The notes: generated by a model from the sequence alone, not told the origin. A DNA stretch of 64,000 bases from Paenibacillus wynnii (GCF_000757885.1 NZ_JQCR01000003.1:248001-312000); one strand, 5' to 3'; numbered from the stretch's first letter, positions 54,658 through 63,970 are shown. Made by a program: numbers and translations.

Positions 54658-54763
54658 ATGGCGGAAGAATCTATCCATTTTGCAATCTACTCTTTTGGAG
54701 AGATAAGTAACAGATATGCTATAATAAAACCAATTTAACGGCAAAGGAGCTTACAGAACACCA

Positions 54764-56113
54764 ATGTACCCGCCGAGATCACGTAGAAGAGACAAAAGGA
54801 AAGCCTCGGGTCATCGTCGCCCAAAAAGGGCATGGGTATGGATCAATGCAATCCTGCTACTAATGATAATAGCCATTTTAACTTATGTACTTAATGGAGA
54901 CGGTAATAATAGCTCAATCACTCCGCCGCAAGCGGCGCAAAGCAGTGCCTCACCTTCTCCGGATCCCAGTGAGGCTCCGCCTACGATGACTGCTACTGCT
55001 ACTGCTATTCCAGAACCAACCCAAGCTTCTGCAGAGCCTACATCTACTGGGGAACTAGAGCCTGTGGAAACTCCTGATACAGTGGTGAATATTCCCTCTC
55101 CACCTGCAGCTACAGACGGGGGCGATATTTCCGGTTTGCCGCAGGATACAGATTCCGAAGGGAATACTGTTAAACTTAGTTTTGGTGGGGATGTAATCTT
55201 TTCCGGTAAGGTTGGAGAATTGTTGGATAAAAAGGGTTATGAATTTCCCTATGTCCGTCTGGGTGGATTATTCAAAGAGGATGACTTGTCCATTGTTAAT
55301 CTGGAGACTCCGGTTTCTGATGGGGGGACGAGTGCTGCGAACAAGCAGTTTGTATTTAAGGCTCCTCCTAAAGCACTGGATGGACTTAAAGCAGCTGGAA
55401 TCGATGCCGTTAATCTAGCGAATAATCATACACTTGATCAAGGTGAACAAGGTTTGAGGGAGACGCTCAGCAATCTTGAAGTAAGAGACATTCCCTATGT
55501 CGGAGCTGGATTGGATGAGGAATCAGCTTATTCGGCCCATTATTTTAAACGTAAGGGGATCACTATTGCTCTGTTAGGCTTTACTCGGGTGATGCCGGAA
55601 TCCAGCTGGCAGGCCACAAAGAATAAGCCCGGCTTAGCTTCAGTCTATGACAGTGAGAAGGGGCTCCAGGCCATTACCGAAGCCAAAACGAAAGCGGATA
55701 TTGTTGTCGTAGTCGTACATTGGGGAAAGGAACGCGTGAGTCAAGCGGATGCTGTACAGCAGTCCTTGGGACGCAGTTTTATAGATGCGGGTGCAGATCT
55801 GGTGATTGGAGGCCATCCTCATGTTCTGCAGGGTATAGAGCCTTATAGGGGCAAGTGGATCGCTTATAGTACTGGGAATTTTATATTTACAAGATCATCA
55901 GTCCCTTCTACTTGGGATACTGCTGTTTTTCAGGCGGAATGTAATGTAGGGGGGCAATGCTCCATGCAGCTGAAGCCCTTTACAGCAGAGCTGGCCCAGC
56001 CTGTTCCGATGAGTCCTGAAGAAGGACAGAAGCTTTTCCGAAAAATTGAATCTATCTCTTGGGGACTAATCAAAATAGATCGAAAAGGTAAGGTTGTACA
56101 TTCCTCAGAGTGA
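54764..56113 (+). CDS. CapA-like metallophosphatase-fold surface protein
   Basis: The product is 449 aa. A very basic N-terminus (YPPRSRRRDKRK) is followed by one membrane helix near residues 27-47, then a Ser/Pro/Thr/Glu-rich linker to about 130, then a CapA domain with LSFGGDVIFSG, IVNLETPVSD, NLANNHTLDQG, VVVHWGKE and IGGHPHVLQG. CapA is part of poly-gamma-glutamate synthesis, but isolated CapA-like proteins are common and their role is unknown. No capB or capC is adjacent. The catalytic domain is outside the cell. Confidence 0.88.
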   Translation: MYPPRSRRRDKRKASGHRRPKRAWVWINAILLLMIIAILTYVLNGDGNNSSITPPQAAQSSASPSPDPSEAPPTMTATATAIPEPTQASAEPTSTGELEPVETPDTVVNIPSPPAATDGGDISGLPQDTDSEGNTVKLSFGGDVIFSGKVGELLDKKGYEFPYVRLGGLFKEDDLSIVNLETPVSDGGTSAANKQFVFKAPPKALDGLKAAGIDAVNLANNHTLDQGEQGLRETLSNLEVRDIPYVGAGLDEESAYSAHYFKRKGITIALLGFTRVMPESSWQATKNKPGLASVYDSEKGLQAITEAKTKADIVVVVVHWGKERVSQADAVQQSLGRSFIDAGADLVIGGHPHVLQGIEPYRGKWIAYSTGNFIFTRSSVPSTWDTAVFQAECNVGGQCSMQLKPFTAELAQPVPMSPEEGQKLFRKIESISWGLIKIDRKGKVVHSSE

Positions 56114-56138
56114 TGATAACGGCTAAGGGGGGGTCCTT

Positions 56139-56873
56139 ATGTTTAAAAATCTGTGCGTTGCCCATCGCGGGTTTTCCGGCAAAGCTCCGGAGAATACGTT
56201 AGCAGCCGTTCGAATGGCTATTGCATTACCTTATGTCCGCTGGATGGAGATCGACGTTCAATTGTCTAAAGATGGTGTGCCGGTCGTCATACACGATTAT
56301 AGTCTGGACCGCACGACCAATGGCCATGGTAAGGTCAAGGATATGAATTGGGAGCAAATGAAACGGCTGGATGCGGGAAGCTGGAAAGGCCGTGCTTTTA
56401 GAGGTGAAAAAATGCCTTCTCTTGAAGAGGTGTTGGATCTTTCTAAAGGCCGATTGCATCTTAACATTGAACTGAAGACGGTAGGGAATGTATATCCGGG
56501 TATCGAAAAGGCAGTTATCAACCTTATCTCCTCCAAAGGCATGCGGGATGAAGTGGTTCTGACCTCATTTGAAGCAGGTGCCCTACAAAGAGTGAAAGAG
56601 GTAGATCCGCGTGTCAGCACGGGACTTATCTTTGATTCCAGATCAGGAGATCCTGCGAGGCTTGTCCATGAGCTGGGTTGTTCTTTTCTGTCCATAAGCT
56701 TTGAGCGTCTGAATCCAAACTTAGCCAAGCTGCTTACAGAGCAGGGAGTGAAGGTTATGGCCTGGACGGTGGATAAAGCGAAAGAGATGCGCCGCCTCGC
56801 AGACATGCATTCTGATATAATGATCTGTACGAACCGTCCGGATGTTTGGGGCGATACGTTTTTGGGAGTATAA
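56139..56873 (+). CDS. Glycerophosphodiester phosphodiesterase
   Basis: The product is 244 aa, a TIM barrel of the GDPD family. The catalytic histidines are in VAHRGFSGKAPENT and VVIHDYSLDRTTNG, the metal ligands E and D in WMEIDVQLSKDG, and E in HLNIELKT. It splits glycerophosphodiesters to glycerol-3-phosphate and an alcohol, as UgpQ or the Bacillus YqiK/YhdW proteins do. It has no signal peptide, so it is cytoplasmic. AAGGGGGGG precedes the ATG. Confidence 0.94.
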   Translation: MFKNLCVAHRGFSGKAPENTLAAVRMAIALPYVRWMEIDVQLSKDGVPVVIHDYSLDRTTNGHGKVKDMNWEQMKRLDAGSWKGRAFRGEKMPSLEEVLDLSKGRLHLNIELKTVGNVYPGIEKAVINLISSKGMRDEVVLTSFEAGALQRVKEVDPRVSTGLIFDSRSGDPARLVHELGCSFLSISFERLNPNLAKLLTEQGVKVMAWTVDKAKEMRRLADMHSDIMICTNRPDVWGDTFLGV

Positions 56874-56908
56874 TAACTACAAATCGACGGGAAAGAGGCT
56901 GATGCCCA

Positions 56909-57532
56909 ATGTGCGCTACTGTTAATAACTTATACTGCGTTGGACGTAACTACAAACTGCATGCGGAGGAACTCGGCAATAAAGTGCCGACAGAACCCTT
57001 AATCTTCATGAAACCCTCTCATGCGGCTGTTCCCCTCGACAAAGCAATCATTCATCTTCCGAAGGATGCAGGTCAGGTTCATTACGAAGGCGAGCTTGTT
57101 CTGCGCATCGCACGTGATTATGTTCCGGGAATTAGTGTAGAGGAACTCGTTGATGTCATGGCCTTGGGGCTTGATTTCACTCTTCGTGATGTTCATAATG
57201 ATCTGCAAAAGAAGGGCCTTCCCTGGACCGCAGCCAAAGGTTTCAAAAATGCTGCACCGTTAACACCGTATATTGCGTTTCCAGATCAGGAAGAGCTTGA
57301 GGCAACTGATTTTATTGTTTTGAAAAACGGTGTTGAGGTTCAACGCGGAAATGTAAAGAACATGATATTCTCGCTTCAGAAAATAGTTGACTTTATCGCA
57401 GCCCGTTACGGGCTTGGTAAAGGTGATGTTATATTTACAGGGACACCGGAAGGTGTAGGCCCTACTGTATCAGGTGATTCATTCGAGCTGTTCTGGGGCG
57501 ATACTCTGATGGGTACCTGTCTGATTGGATAA
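56909..57532 (+). CDS. Fumarylacetoacetate hydrolase-family enzyme
   Basis: The product is 207 aa. The family core is visible: YCVGRNYKLHAEELGN, IFMKPSHA, VHYEGELVLRI (metal ligands E), LGLDFTLRDVHNDLQKKGLPW and IFTGTPEGVGP. Members act as 2-oxo acid hydratases, decarboxylases or acylpyruvases. The closest known role is acylpyruvate hydrolysis or oxaloacetate decarboxylation, but it is not fixed by sequence. The ATG follows AAAGAGG by ten bases. Confidence 0.93.
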   Translation: MCATVNNLYCVGRNYKLHAEELGNKVPTEPLIFMKPSHAAVPLDKAIIHLPKDAGQVHYEGELVLRIARDYVPGISVEELVDVMALGLDFTLRDVHNDLQKKGLPWTAAKGFKNAAPLTPYIAFPDQEELEATDFIVLKNGVEVQRGNVKNMIFSLQKIVDFIAARYGLGKGDVIFTGTPEGVGPTVSGDSFELFWGDTLMGTCLIG

Positions 57533-57573
57533 GTAAAATAGCTGTAACTTCAGCAACAGCGGGAGTGGAATGT

Positions 57574-58377
57574 ATGCAATGGGTAATCGGCGCTTGTGGC
57601 GCTCTGATTGTTGCCGGTGCTGCTTATTATAAGCAATCCTTAAGCCTTTCCGGCATGTTGGCTGCAGTGATTATGGGTACGGTTTATTTTGGCGCCGGGA
57701 ATGCCTTTTGGTTCGGTATTCTGCTGCTTTTCTTCATCTCCTCCAGTCTGCTGTCCAAGCTCCATCATGAAGATAAGGCAGAATTGGAACTGACTTATGA
57801 TAAAACAGGCCGTCGTGACGCCGGTCAAGTCTTCGCTAACGGAGGCATTGGCATGGTTGTGGTACTGCTTAATGTGTTGTATCCTCTAGAAATATGGGAG
57901 TACCTATTTGTAGGAGTAATGGCTACAGTAACCTCAGACACATGGGCTACAGAGATAGGGACGCTTAGCAGAAGACCTCCCCGGTCTGTTCTGACAGGTA
58001 AAGTTCTGCCTACTGGGGCGTCAGGGGGAGTATCGCTTACGGGTTCAATTGCTGCAGCAGGGGGCGGTCTACTCATCGGGGCGGCCTCATGGCTGCTGCA
58101 GCTTGCCGCTGGTATGCCGGATCGCTCGTTCATCCTGCTGACACTTGCCGGTCTCTTTGGTGGGGTGGCAGGAGCCTTTGCCGACTCTATACTCGGTGCA
58201 ACCGTGCAGAGGATGAACCGCTGTACGGTCTGCGGTCGAGAGGTAGAGGGGAGCATACATTGCGGTGTAGCGACTGTGCAATCACGCGGCTGGCGGTGGA
58301 TGAATAATGATGCTGTTAATTGTATCAGTTCTATAATCGGTGGTATCGTGGCATTACTGATCGGTATTCTTGGTTGA
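57574..58377 (+). CDS. DUF92 integral membrane protein (VTE6-like)
   Basis: The product is 267 aa from ATG 57574, with GGGAG eight bases upstream; GTG 57565 is less well placed. It has about six membrane helices. The family marks are DTWATEIGTLS, TGKVLPTGASGGVSLTGS and LGATVQRMNRC. Relatives include the plant phytyl-phosphate kinase VTE6; the bacterial substrate is unknown but probably a prenyl or polyprenyl phosphate. It is 41 bases after the FAH gene. Confidence 0.9.
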   Translation: MQWVIGACGALIVAGAAYYKQSLSLSGMLAAVIMGTVYFGAGNAFWFGILLLFFISSSLLSKLHHEDKAELELTYDKTGRRDAGQVFANGGIGMVVVLLNVLYPLEIWEYLFVGVMATVTSDTWATEIGTLSRRPPRSVLTGKVLPTGASGGVSLTGSIAAAGGGLLIGAASWLLQLAAGMPDRSFILLTLAGLFGGVAGAFADSILGATVQRMNRCTVCGREVEGSIHCGVATVQSRGWRWMNNDAVNCISSIIGGIVALLIGILG

Positions 58378-58432
58378 GCATGTTATTTGATTATATCAAA
58401 GCCACGGGTTGGCATAGTAAGGGGGTGAACCG

Positions 58433-59035
58433 ATGAGCAGCGTATCCAACGACAAACATACAGCCATACTGGATGCCGCGTATACGCTCTTCGGTTCAGG
58501 CGGGTTCTACGAAACGAAGATGTCGGACGTTGCTGAGCAGGCAGGTATCGCCAAGGGTACTGTATACTTATATTTTAAGAGCAAAGAGGAATTATTCCTC
58601 GCCGTCACACGTCGAGATTGTGAAGGCTACCTTGAGCAGTTGGAGACAAAGCTTAAGGCTCAAAGGGGTTTGGCTGATAAGCTCTCCGTGATCGCGGAGC
58701 ATCACCTATTTTATTATTATGAACGCAAGCAGCATACCAAGCTTTTTTTTCGGGCACCGAATAATAACCCGGAGCTGGTAGCTTATATGGCCTATTTTAT
58801 GGAACAATACATGCAGGCGGTAGTGAAGGTGCTCGTGGAGGGCGGAGGCTCTGAACCCGAATTGATGGCGCAGTCCTATATAGGAATGCTGGATCGTCTT
58901 AAAATGGATATTTTGTTCGATCCTTCCTTTTCGGAGACAGATGCTCATAAACGGGCCCAATTTGCCGCAAGTCTCTTCATAAGAGGGGCTATGGATAATT
59001 TGCACCCTTTTCAGGGTGACAAGTTAGCAGAGTAG
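58433..59035 (+). CDS. TetR-family transcriptional regulator
   Basis: The product is 200 aa. The N-terminal HTH is MSDVAEQAGIAKGTVYLYFKSKEEL near residues 29-53. The rest is an all-helical ligand domain of the FadR/YsiA-like type, with no ligand deducible. AGGGGG lies seven bases before the ATG. It follows the DUF92 gene by 55 bases and may be co-transcribed with it. A terminator follows. Confidence 0.9.
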   Translation: MSSVSNDKHTAILDAAYTLFGSGGFYETKMSDVAEQAGIAKGTVYLYFKSKEELFLAVTRRDCEGYLEQLETKLKAQRGLADKLSVIAEHHLFYYYERKQHTKLFFRAPNNNPELVAYMAYFMEQYMQAVVKVLVEGGGSEPELMAQSYIGMLDRLKMDILFDPSFSETDAHKRAQFAASLFIRGAMDNLHPFQGDKLAE

Positions 59036-59048
59036 AATAGATTTAGAG

Positions 59049-59074
59049 ACCGTCCGGTTTCCGGGCGGTTTTTT
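59049..59074 (+). terminator. Terminator of the TetR gene
   Basis: ACCGTCCGG pairs with CCGGGCGGT (one G-U) around TTT, followed by six T residues. Confidence 0.88.
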
Positions 59075-59093
59075 GAGAGTAGAAGAGTAGACA

Positions 59094-59313
59094 ACTATAT
59101 ACACTGTATTAAATAACAACCTCGGGGTGGTAGTAACGAAAGGGGATTTTGGAACTGGAAGAGCGTCAGCGACCGCCTTTGTCTCCGGATTTCATCCGCG
59201 GACAGCGGTTCAAATCAAAGAAATCGGGAGACAACAGCGGCTGGAAGTCCAAACATTCACTGTAGTATCTACCACACTCCCAACGAGTAAGTCTTTAGTA
59301 CAATCTATATAGT
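59094..59313 (+). repeat. Foldback intergenic element, copy C (most complete ends)
   Basis: The left end ACTATATACACTGTATTAAA and the reversed right end ACTATATAGATTGTACTAAA are imperfect terminal inverted repeats. Inside, TTGTCTCCGGATTTC pairs with GAAATCGGGAGACAA (one mismatch) around an inner CCGCGGACAGCGG stem, and TTTGGAACT pairs approximately with AGTCCAAA outside it. No direct target duplication is obvious. It ends 29 bases before the ABC-F start codon, so it is probably within that gene's leader. Confidence 0.82.
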
Positions 59314-59342
59314 TTAAAATATAAAGCAAGCGAGGAACAAGT

Positions 59343-61271
59343 ATGAATATTATGACTCTGGAACACCTCTCCAAAAGCTATGGCGAGAAAATTTTATTCA
59401 ATGATGCTTCATTTGGTATGGATGAACGAGATAAGATCGGTGTTATCGGTGTAAATGGAACCGGAAAATCAACTTTTCTACGTATCATTGCTGGTCTGGA
59501 AACTCCGGATGAAGGACAAATTGCGATCGGAAATTCGGTGCGTGTACAATTTTTAGCTCAAAACCCGCCTTACAACCCCGAGAATACAGTGCTTCAGCAA
59601 GTTTTCGCCGGAGATGAACCGGAGCTTGTGATGATGCGTGAGTATATGGAGACGATGTCACTGCTGGAGACTCAACCCGGCAACAAGGAGTTGGAGAACA
59701 AGCTTGTTCAGATTGGCAATGATATTGGTTCGGCGGATATTTGGCATTTGGAGAGTGAAGCGAAAAGTGTACTCACTAAGCTTGGCATTACCCAGTTTGA
59801 TGCACTTATGGAGACTCTTTCAGGGGGGCAGCGTAAACGGGTTGCTCTTGCAGCAGCACTAATTACACCGTCCGAACTGCTTATCTTGGATGAGCCTACC
59901 AACCATATTGATACAGAATCCGTATCCTGGTTAGAGCAATATTTGAAAAAGCGACGTGGTGCCTTGTTAATGGTTACGCATGATCGTTATTTTCTAGATC
60001 GAGTGGCAGACGTTATGTTGGAACTCGACGGAGGGCGTTTGTTTAGATATGAAGCGAACTATTCACGCTTTTTGGAATTAAAGGCTGACCGTGAGGAACG
60101 TGAGGCTTCTGCGGAACAGAAGCGTAAAAACCTGCTCCGGACGGAACTGGCCTGGATTCGACGCGGGGCTAAAGCCCGAACAACTAAGCAAAAGGCCCGA
60201 ATTGACCGCTACGAGAAGCTTAAAGATGGGCAGGTCAGCAGTTCAAACGGTACTTTAGATATTTCGGTTGGTTCGACACGTCTAGGCCGTAAGATTATCG
60301 AGATTCATGATTTGACCAAAATTCTTGATGGGCGTGTGCTCATTAAAGATTTGACCTATATTGCTGTACCTCAAGATCGGGTTGGAATCATCGGTAAGAA
60401 TGGTAGCGGCAAATCAACATTGTTGAATCTGATTGCTGGAAGGCTTCAACCGGATGGCGGAGAGGTTCAACTCGGTACTACAGTGAAGTTGGGTTACTTC
60501 ACCCAAGAACATCAGGATATGGATGACACCCTGCGGGCTATTGAATATGTGAAGGAAGAGGCAGAGGTGATCAAAACTGCGGATGGCAGTACGATTACAG
60601 CCGGTCAAATGATGGAACGTTTCCTATTTCCTCCTGCAGCACAATGGACTCCGATTGCGAAGCTTTCCGGAGGTGAAAAGAGACGACTCTATCTGCTCCG
60701 TGTATTGATGGGTGCACCTAACGTGCTGCTGCTGGATGAGCCGACCAATGATCTGGATATCGGCACGCTAGCAGTACTGGAGGATTATCTGGATGAATTC
60801 CCAGGGGTTGTATTCACAGTATCTCATGATCGCTATTTCTTGGATCGAACCATGGACAAGCTTATTGCTTTCGAGGACGGAGAGATCCGGCTTCATGTCG
60901 GCGATTATACCGAATACGAGGAATGGATGGCAAAGAATGTTCCTGTCCGTACTTCGCTGCAAAACGAGAATCCTCGACGGATTGCGGCTCCAGTGTCAAC
61001 ACCTGATACAGTTGCTCCACCATCACTCAAGGATAAACCTAAGTTCACCTTCAAAGAACAACGTGAATACGAGGGAATTGATCAGCAAATTGAACAGGCG
61101 GAGAATCTTATAGTTGATATTAGTACGAAGATGGAGGCGGCTTTTGCCGACTCTGGGAAGCTGCAAGAGCTAACCAAGCAGCAACAGCAAGCGGAAGCTG
61201 AACTGGAGCGTCTGATGGAGCGCTGGACGTATTTAAATGAACTAGCAGAGAAGATTGAGGGTAAGGCGTAA
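59343..61271 (+). CDS. ABC-F family ATPase (Uup/YfmR type)
   Basis: The product is 642 aa with two ATPase domains in tandem. Walker A sites are GVNGTGKST and GKNGSGKST; signatures are LSGGQRKRVALAAAL and LSGGEKRRLYLLRVL; both have the ABC-F LDEPTN Walker B, and the linker between them has EREASAEQKRKNLLRTELAWI. A C-terminal coiled coil with a glutamine- and glutamate-rich stretch (QQQQAEAELERLMERW) ends the protein. ABC-F proteins act on the ribosome, with Uup and YfmR helping stalled translation. The ATG follows GAGGAAC. There is no membrane domain. Confidence 0.93.
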   Translation: MNIMTLEHLSKSYGEKILFNDASFGMDERDKIGVIGVNGTGKSTFLRIIAGLETPDEGQIAIGNSVRVQFLAQNPPYNPENTVLQQVFAGDEPELVMMREYMETMSLLETQPGNKELENKLVQIGNDIGSADIWHLESEAKSVLTKLGITQFDALMETLSGGQRKRVALAAALITPSELLILDEPTNHIDTESVSWLEQYLKKRRGALLMVTHDRYFLDRVADVMLELDGGRLFRYEANYSRFLELKADREEREASAEQKRKNLLRTELAWIRRGAKARTTKQKARIDRYEKLKDGQVSSSNGTLDISVGSTRLGRKIIEIHDLTKILDGRVLIKDLTYIAVPQDRVGIIGKNGSGKSTLLNLIAGRLQPDGGEVQLGTTVKLGYFTQEHQDMDDTLRAIEYVKEEAEVIKTADGSTITAGQMMERFLFPPAAQWTPIAKLSGGEKRRLYLLRVLMGAPNVLLLDEPTNDLDIGTLAVLEDYLDEFPGVVFTVSHDRYFLDRTMDKLIAFEDGEIRLHVGDYTEYEEWMAKNVPVRTSLQNENPRRIAAPVSTPDTVAPPSLKDKPKFTFKEQREYEGIDQQIEQAENLIVDISTKMEAAFADSGKLQELTKQQQQAEAELERLMERWTYLNELAEKIEGKA

Positions 61272-61301
61272 CATGAGTTGTAATTTAACAGATGCTTTTA
61301 T

Positions 61302-61336
61302 AAGCTGGCTTCGGGTAACCGAGGCCGGCTTTTTTA
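61302..61336 (+). terminator. Terminator of the ABC-F gene
   Basis: AAGCTGGCTTCGG and CCGAGGCCGGCTT pair around GTAA and run into six T residues. Confidence 0.88.
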
Positions 61337-61371
61337 TGCAGCTGGAGATTTTGAAAGGAGGATTATGTAAA

Positions 61372-61413
61372 TTGGATACCGAACAAGTCAGAGAATTCAA
61401 AAAGTGGAAATAA
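61372..61413 (+). CDS. Possible 13-codon leader peptide
   Basis: A TTG frame encoding MDTEQVREFKKWK lies ten bases after a strong AAAGGAGG. Its TAA overlaps the ribosome binding site of the next gene (TAAGGGAGG), which suggests translational coupling. The family is not recognised. The same AAAGGAGG also precedes an ATG that is followed at once by TAA. Confidence 0.3.
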   Translation: MDTEQVREFKKWK

Positions 61414-61427
61414 GGGAGGTGTGAACG

Positions 61428-61760
61428 ATGTCCAGGCGAACCACAGGAGTAATTTTCATCGCAATAGCAGCTTTTTTGTATGCCACACGATATATTTGCG
61501 GAACCTTGCTGACCGTAAATTCAAATATGAATTTCATCGGTAACCATGAGATGTACGTCACGGCTCTAGATACCCTAGGCTCGGGTCTGACTATATTCAG
61601 CCTGCTTTCTTTGGTTATTGGAGCAGGTTATTTAATATGGGCAGATTTTGGAGGTAAACTACGAGAAGTAAAGAAACAATATGACATCATGGAAGAACAG
61701 TACTTTAAGCCCGTTGAACTAAGGGAGACTAGTCCTGACAAAAAAGTGGATGGCGACTAA
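61428..61760 (+). CDS. Small membrane protein, unknown
   Basis: The product is 110 aa with two hydrophobic helices (GVIFIAIAAFLYATRYICG and LTIFSLLSLVIGAGYLIW) and a charged C-terminal tail of about 35 residues. The family is not recognised. AAGGGAGG lies eight bases before the ATG. It converges on the phosphodiester-glycosidase gene. Confidence 0.75.
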   Translation: MSRRTTGVIFIAIAAFLYATRYICGTLLTVNSNMNFIGNHEMYVTALDTLGSGLTIFSLLSLVIGAGYLIWADFGGKLREVKKQYDIMEEQYFKPVELRETSPDKKVDGD

Positions 61761-61761
61761 T

Positions 61762-62586
61762 TTAGTCACCACCCACAGCAATCATCTGTACAACCATACG
61801 TTTATCTCCGACTAACACGGCCTCACTTGCATTCATTTGCGAGGAACCGTCTCCGTCCAGAAAGATACCCTCTGGATCTTCACCTGGAACAGACTCCAAT
61901 ATAGCTGTACGGAACTCACCGGCGGTGCATCGGCTGGGAGTAACTATAAGCCAGAGCTTGCTGGTATTGTCATACACCAAGCCTGAGCGCATTCTCAGTT
62001 CGTCTGCATAGGGCAGGTGCTCTTGCATCGCAGAGGACTGCCAGAGCCCTTGATCCTGTAAATTCATGCTGATCCCGCCTTGAGCCCAATACTGAGTACG
62101 GTCGCTGACCTCTAAGTCATCCCCTGAAGAGGCAACCTGTACCGAAAGCTTGCGAGTCTCGCCATCCCATACCAATGTTCCCCGCGGGTATTTGGCATTG
62201 AACCATCCAGATCCATAGGCTTTCTTGTCCCCACTTACCGGAATGTCGTTCATGATTGCAATAGATAAGAGGTCTTTACCGTAAAAGAAACCGCCATTTA
62301 TTCCGTAAGCCGCCACCTGTCTGAGAGGAGACCCCGCGGCCCGTAGAATAATATTCTCAGGAGATACGGACATCATGTGCAGCCTTATTTTTCCCGGACT
62401 CTCTTTTTCTAGATAGGAATAGGAGAGGGGGAGGCCGTCAAAGACCTCCTTAGGTTGCGACTCTTTAGCCAGAAATGAAGCTGAAACCCATATCACTAAG
62501 GCCAGCAGTGGGATTATGACTAGCAGCCATTGTTTATGTACCCAAAGCTTGCCCAGCCTACGGCTGTCCTCAGTTTGCGCCGACAT
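61762..62586 (-). CDS. Phosphodiester glycosidase (NAGPA) domain protein, membrane-anchored
   Basis: The product is 274 aa. An N-terminal helix near residues 17-40 anchors an extracellular domain with GINGGFFYGKDLL and FLDGDGSSQM, the signature of the NAGPA/phosphodiester glycosidase family. Bacterial members are linked to peptidoglycan or teichoic-acid sugar phosphodiester cleavage. The start overlaps the end of the M42 gene by 17 bases, so the two are translated together. The actual substrate is unknown. Confidence 0.88.
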   Translation of the reverse strand: MSAQTEDSRRLGKLWVHKQWLLVIIPLLALVIWVSASFLAKESQPKEVFDGLPLSYSYLEKESPGKIRLHMMSVSPENIILRAAGSPLRQVAAYGINGGFFYGKDLLSIAIMNDIPVSGDKKAYGSGWFNAKYPRGTLVWDGETRKLSVQVASSGDDLEVSDRTQYWAQGGISMNLQDQGLWQSSAMQEHLPYADELRMRSGLVYDNTSKLWLIVTPSRCTAGEFRTAILESVPGEDPEGIFLDGDGSSQMNASEAVLVGDKRMVVQMIAVGGD

Positions 62587-63613
62587 AAGCGGCCAGCAGC
62601 TTGGCTGTGTTTATCACGGCCAGCTTGTGTGTCCGTTCCATAGAATGGGAAGCGTGGACGCCAGGCCCAATGAGAGCTGCGCGTATGTTATTACCGCCTC
62701 TTAAGGCGGCAGAAGCATCAGAACCGTATTGCGGGTAAATGTCGACAGCGTAAGGGACAGCCAGTGCCTCGGCCAGCTCTATTAAGCGGCCTGTCATCAC
62801 GTAATCATAAGGACCCGATGAGTCTTTGGCACAAATAGAGACATCCGTTTCCTTGCAGCTAAGATCATCTCCCATGGCTCCCATGTCCACGGCGATCATC
62901 TCATTGATATCAGCAGGGATCCACGAAGCTCCGTGTCCAACCTCTTCAAAATTGGAGATTAACAGAGAGAGATTGTGCAACGGCTTCCAGCCCTCGCGCT
63001 TCATACTTTCGAGGAGTCCAAGTAATGCGGCGACACTTGCTTTGTCATCCAGGTGCCGAGATTTAATATAACCGCTAGGGGTAATAACCGCTCTGGCATC
63101 AAAAGAAATAAAATCACCAACAGAGATCCCTAGCTTCATAACTTCATCCTTAGAAGAGACCAGCTCGTCAATACGAACCTCCATGTTCTCCTCCTGGCGC
63201 TTGAAATCGCGTGCATCGGGATATACATGGACCGAGGGATGACTGGTCAGAATGGTGCCGGTGTATGTTTTACTGCTACGGGTATGGATTACGCAGTATT
63301 CATTCTCTATGCTGTGCATTGTGAATCCTCCTACAGAAGTAAGACGAAGCGTACCGTTGGATTTAATAGAGCGGACCATAGCTCCAAGCGTGTCTACGTG
63401 AGCGCTGATTCCAATGGTGCGGGAAGGGTCAAGACCTGGAACGGTCAGGATGACACCGCCTTTTTCATTCCAAGTTAGGGGTACATTGAGCGCTGCAGCC
63501 TCTTCGGCAACAAGGTTCATGACCTGTGCAGTAAAGCCACTAGGGCTGGGTGTATCGAGCAGCTTTTTGAGAATGGAAAGAATGTAGTCTTCATTAGGTT
63601 GAATGGTAAGCAA
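62570..63613 (-). CDS. M42-family metallopeptidase
   Basis: The product is 347 aa from a TTG with AGGAGG eight bases upstream. Two metal-binding regions are visible: ISAHVDTLGAMV (H and D), then SRHLDDKASV, NFEEVGHGAS (catalytic E pair), AVDMGAMGDD and the final GPGVHASHSMERTH. The M42 family comprises cobalt/zinc aminopeptidases. The peptide substrate is unknown. It is cytoplasmic. Confidence 0.93.
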   Translation of the reverse strand: MLTIQPNEDYILSILKKLLDTPSPSGFTAQVMNLVAEEAAALNVPLTWNEKGGVILTVPGLDPSRTIGISAHVDTLGAMVRSIKSNGTLRLTSVGGFTMHSIENEYCVIHTRSSKTYTGTILTSHPSVHVYPDARDFKRQEENMEVRIDELVSSKDEVMKLGISVGDFISFDARAVITPSGYIKSRHLDDKASVAALLGLLESMKREGWKPLHNLSLLISNFEEVGHGASWIPADINEMIAVDMGAMGDDLSCKETDVSICAKDSSGPYDYVMTGRLIELAEALAVPYAVDIYPQYGSDASAALRGGNNIRAALIGPGVHASHSMERTHKLAVINTAKLLAAYVGAN

Positions 63614-63649
63614 GGGTTAGTCCTCCTGTTCATTATTGGAAAATAGTAG

Positions 63650-63970
63650 CTAAAGCTGAGTCGAATGGGAAGTTGATATCCGATCATCTTCGATATTCAT
63701 AGACTCCATAGAAGTATTGGCCTCACGGAGTTTAGTTAGTTCTGCGGTCAAAATTTTGATTTGTTTTTGCAGCCTGTATTGGCGGAATATGCCGTAAGAG
63801 CCCACAATGATTCCACCAATAAGGGCACAGCCGAGGATCACTAGAATAAGCGGGATACTGACTACATCGAAACCGAAATTAACCTGGACCGGATCTACGT
63901 TGATAACAGCAAACAGGGCTGTTAGCAGAGCGAAGATAAGACCGGCAATAAGCGACCATTGAATTTTCAT
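63650..63970 (-). CDS. LapA-domain small membrane protein
   Basis: The product is 106 aa with two helices (SLIAGLIFALLTALFAVIN and PLILVILGCALIGGIIVGSY) and the linker DPVQVNFGFDVVSIPL typical of LapA/DUF1049. A coiled-coil tail (RLQKQIKILTAELTKLREA) follows. In Gram-positive bacteria its role is unknown. The ATG follows AAAAAGGGG and the gene stands 36 bases upstream of the M42 gene on the same strand, so they may form one transcript. Confidence 0.88.
   Translation of the reverse strand: MKIQWSLIAGLIFALLTALFAVINVDPVQVNFGFDVVSIPLILVILGCALIGGIIVGSYGIFRQYRLQKQIKILTAELTKLREANTSMESMNIEDDRISTSHSTQL

Noticed and set aside
54764..56113. Poly-gamma-glutamate capsule locus
   Set aside because: Only a CapA-like gene is present, with no capB, capC or capE.
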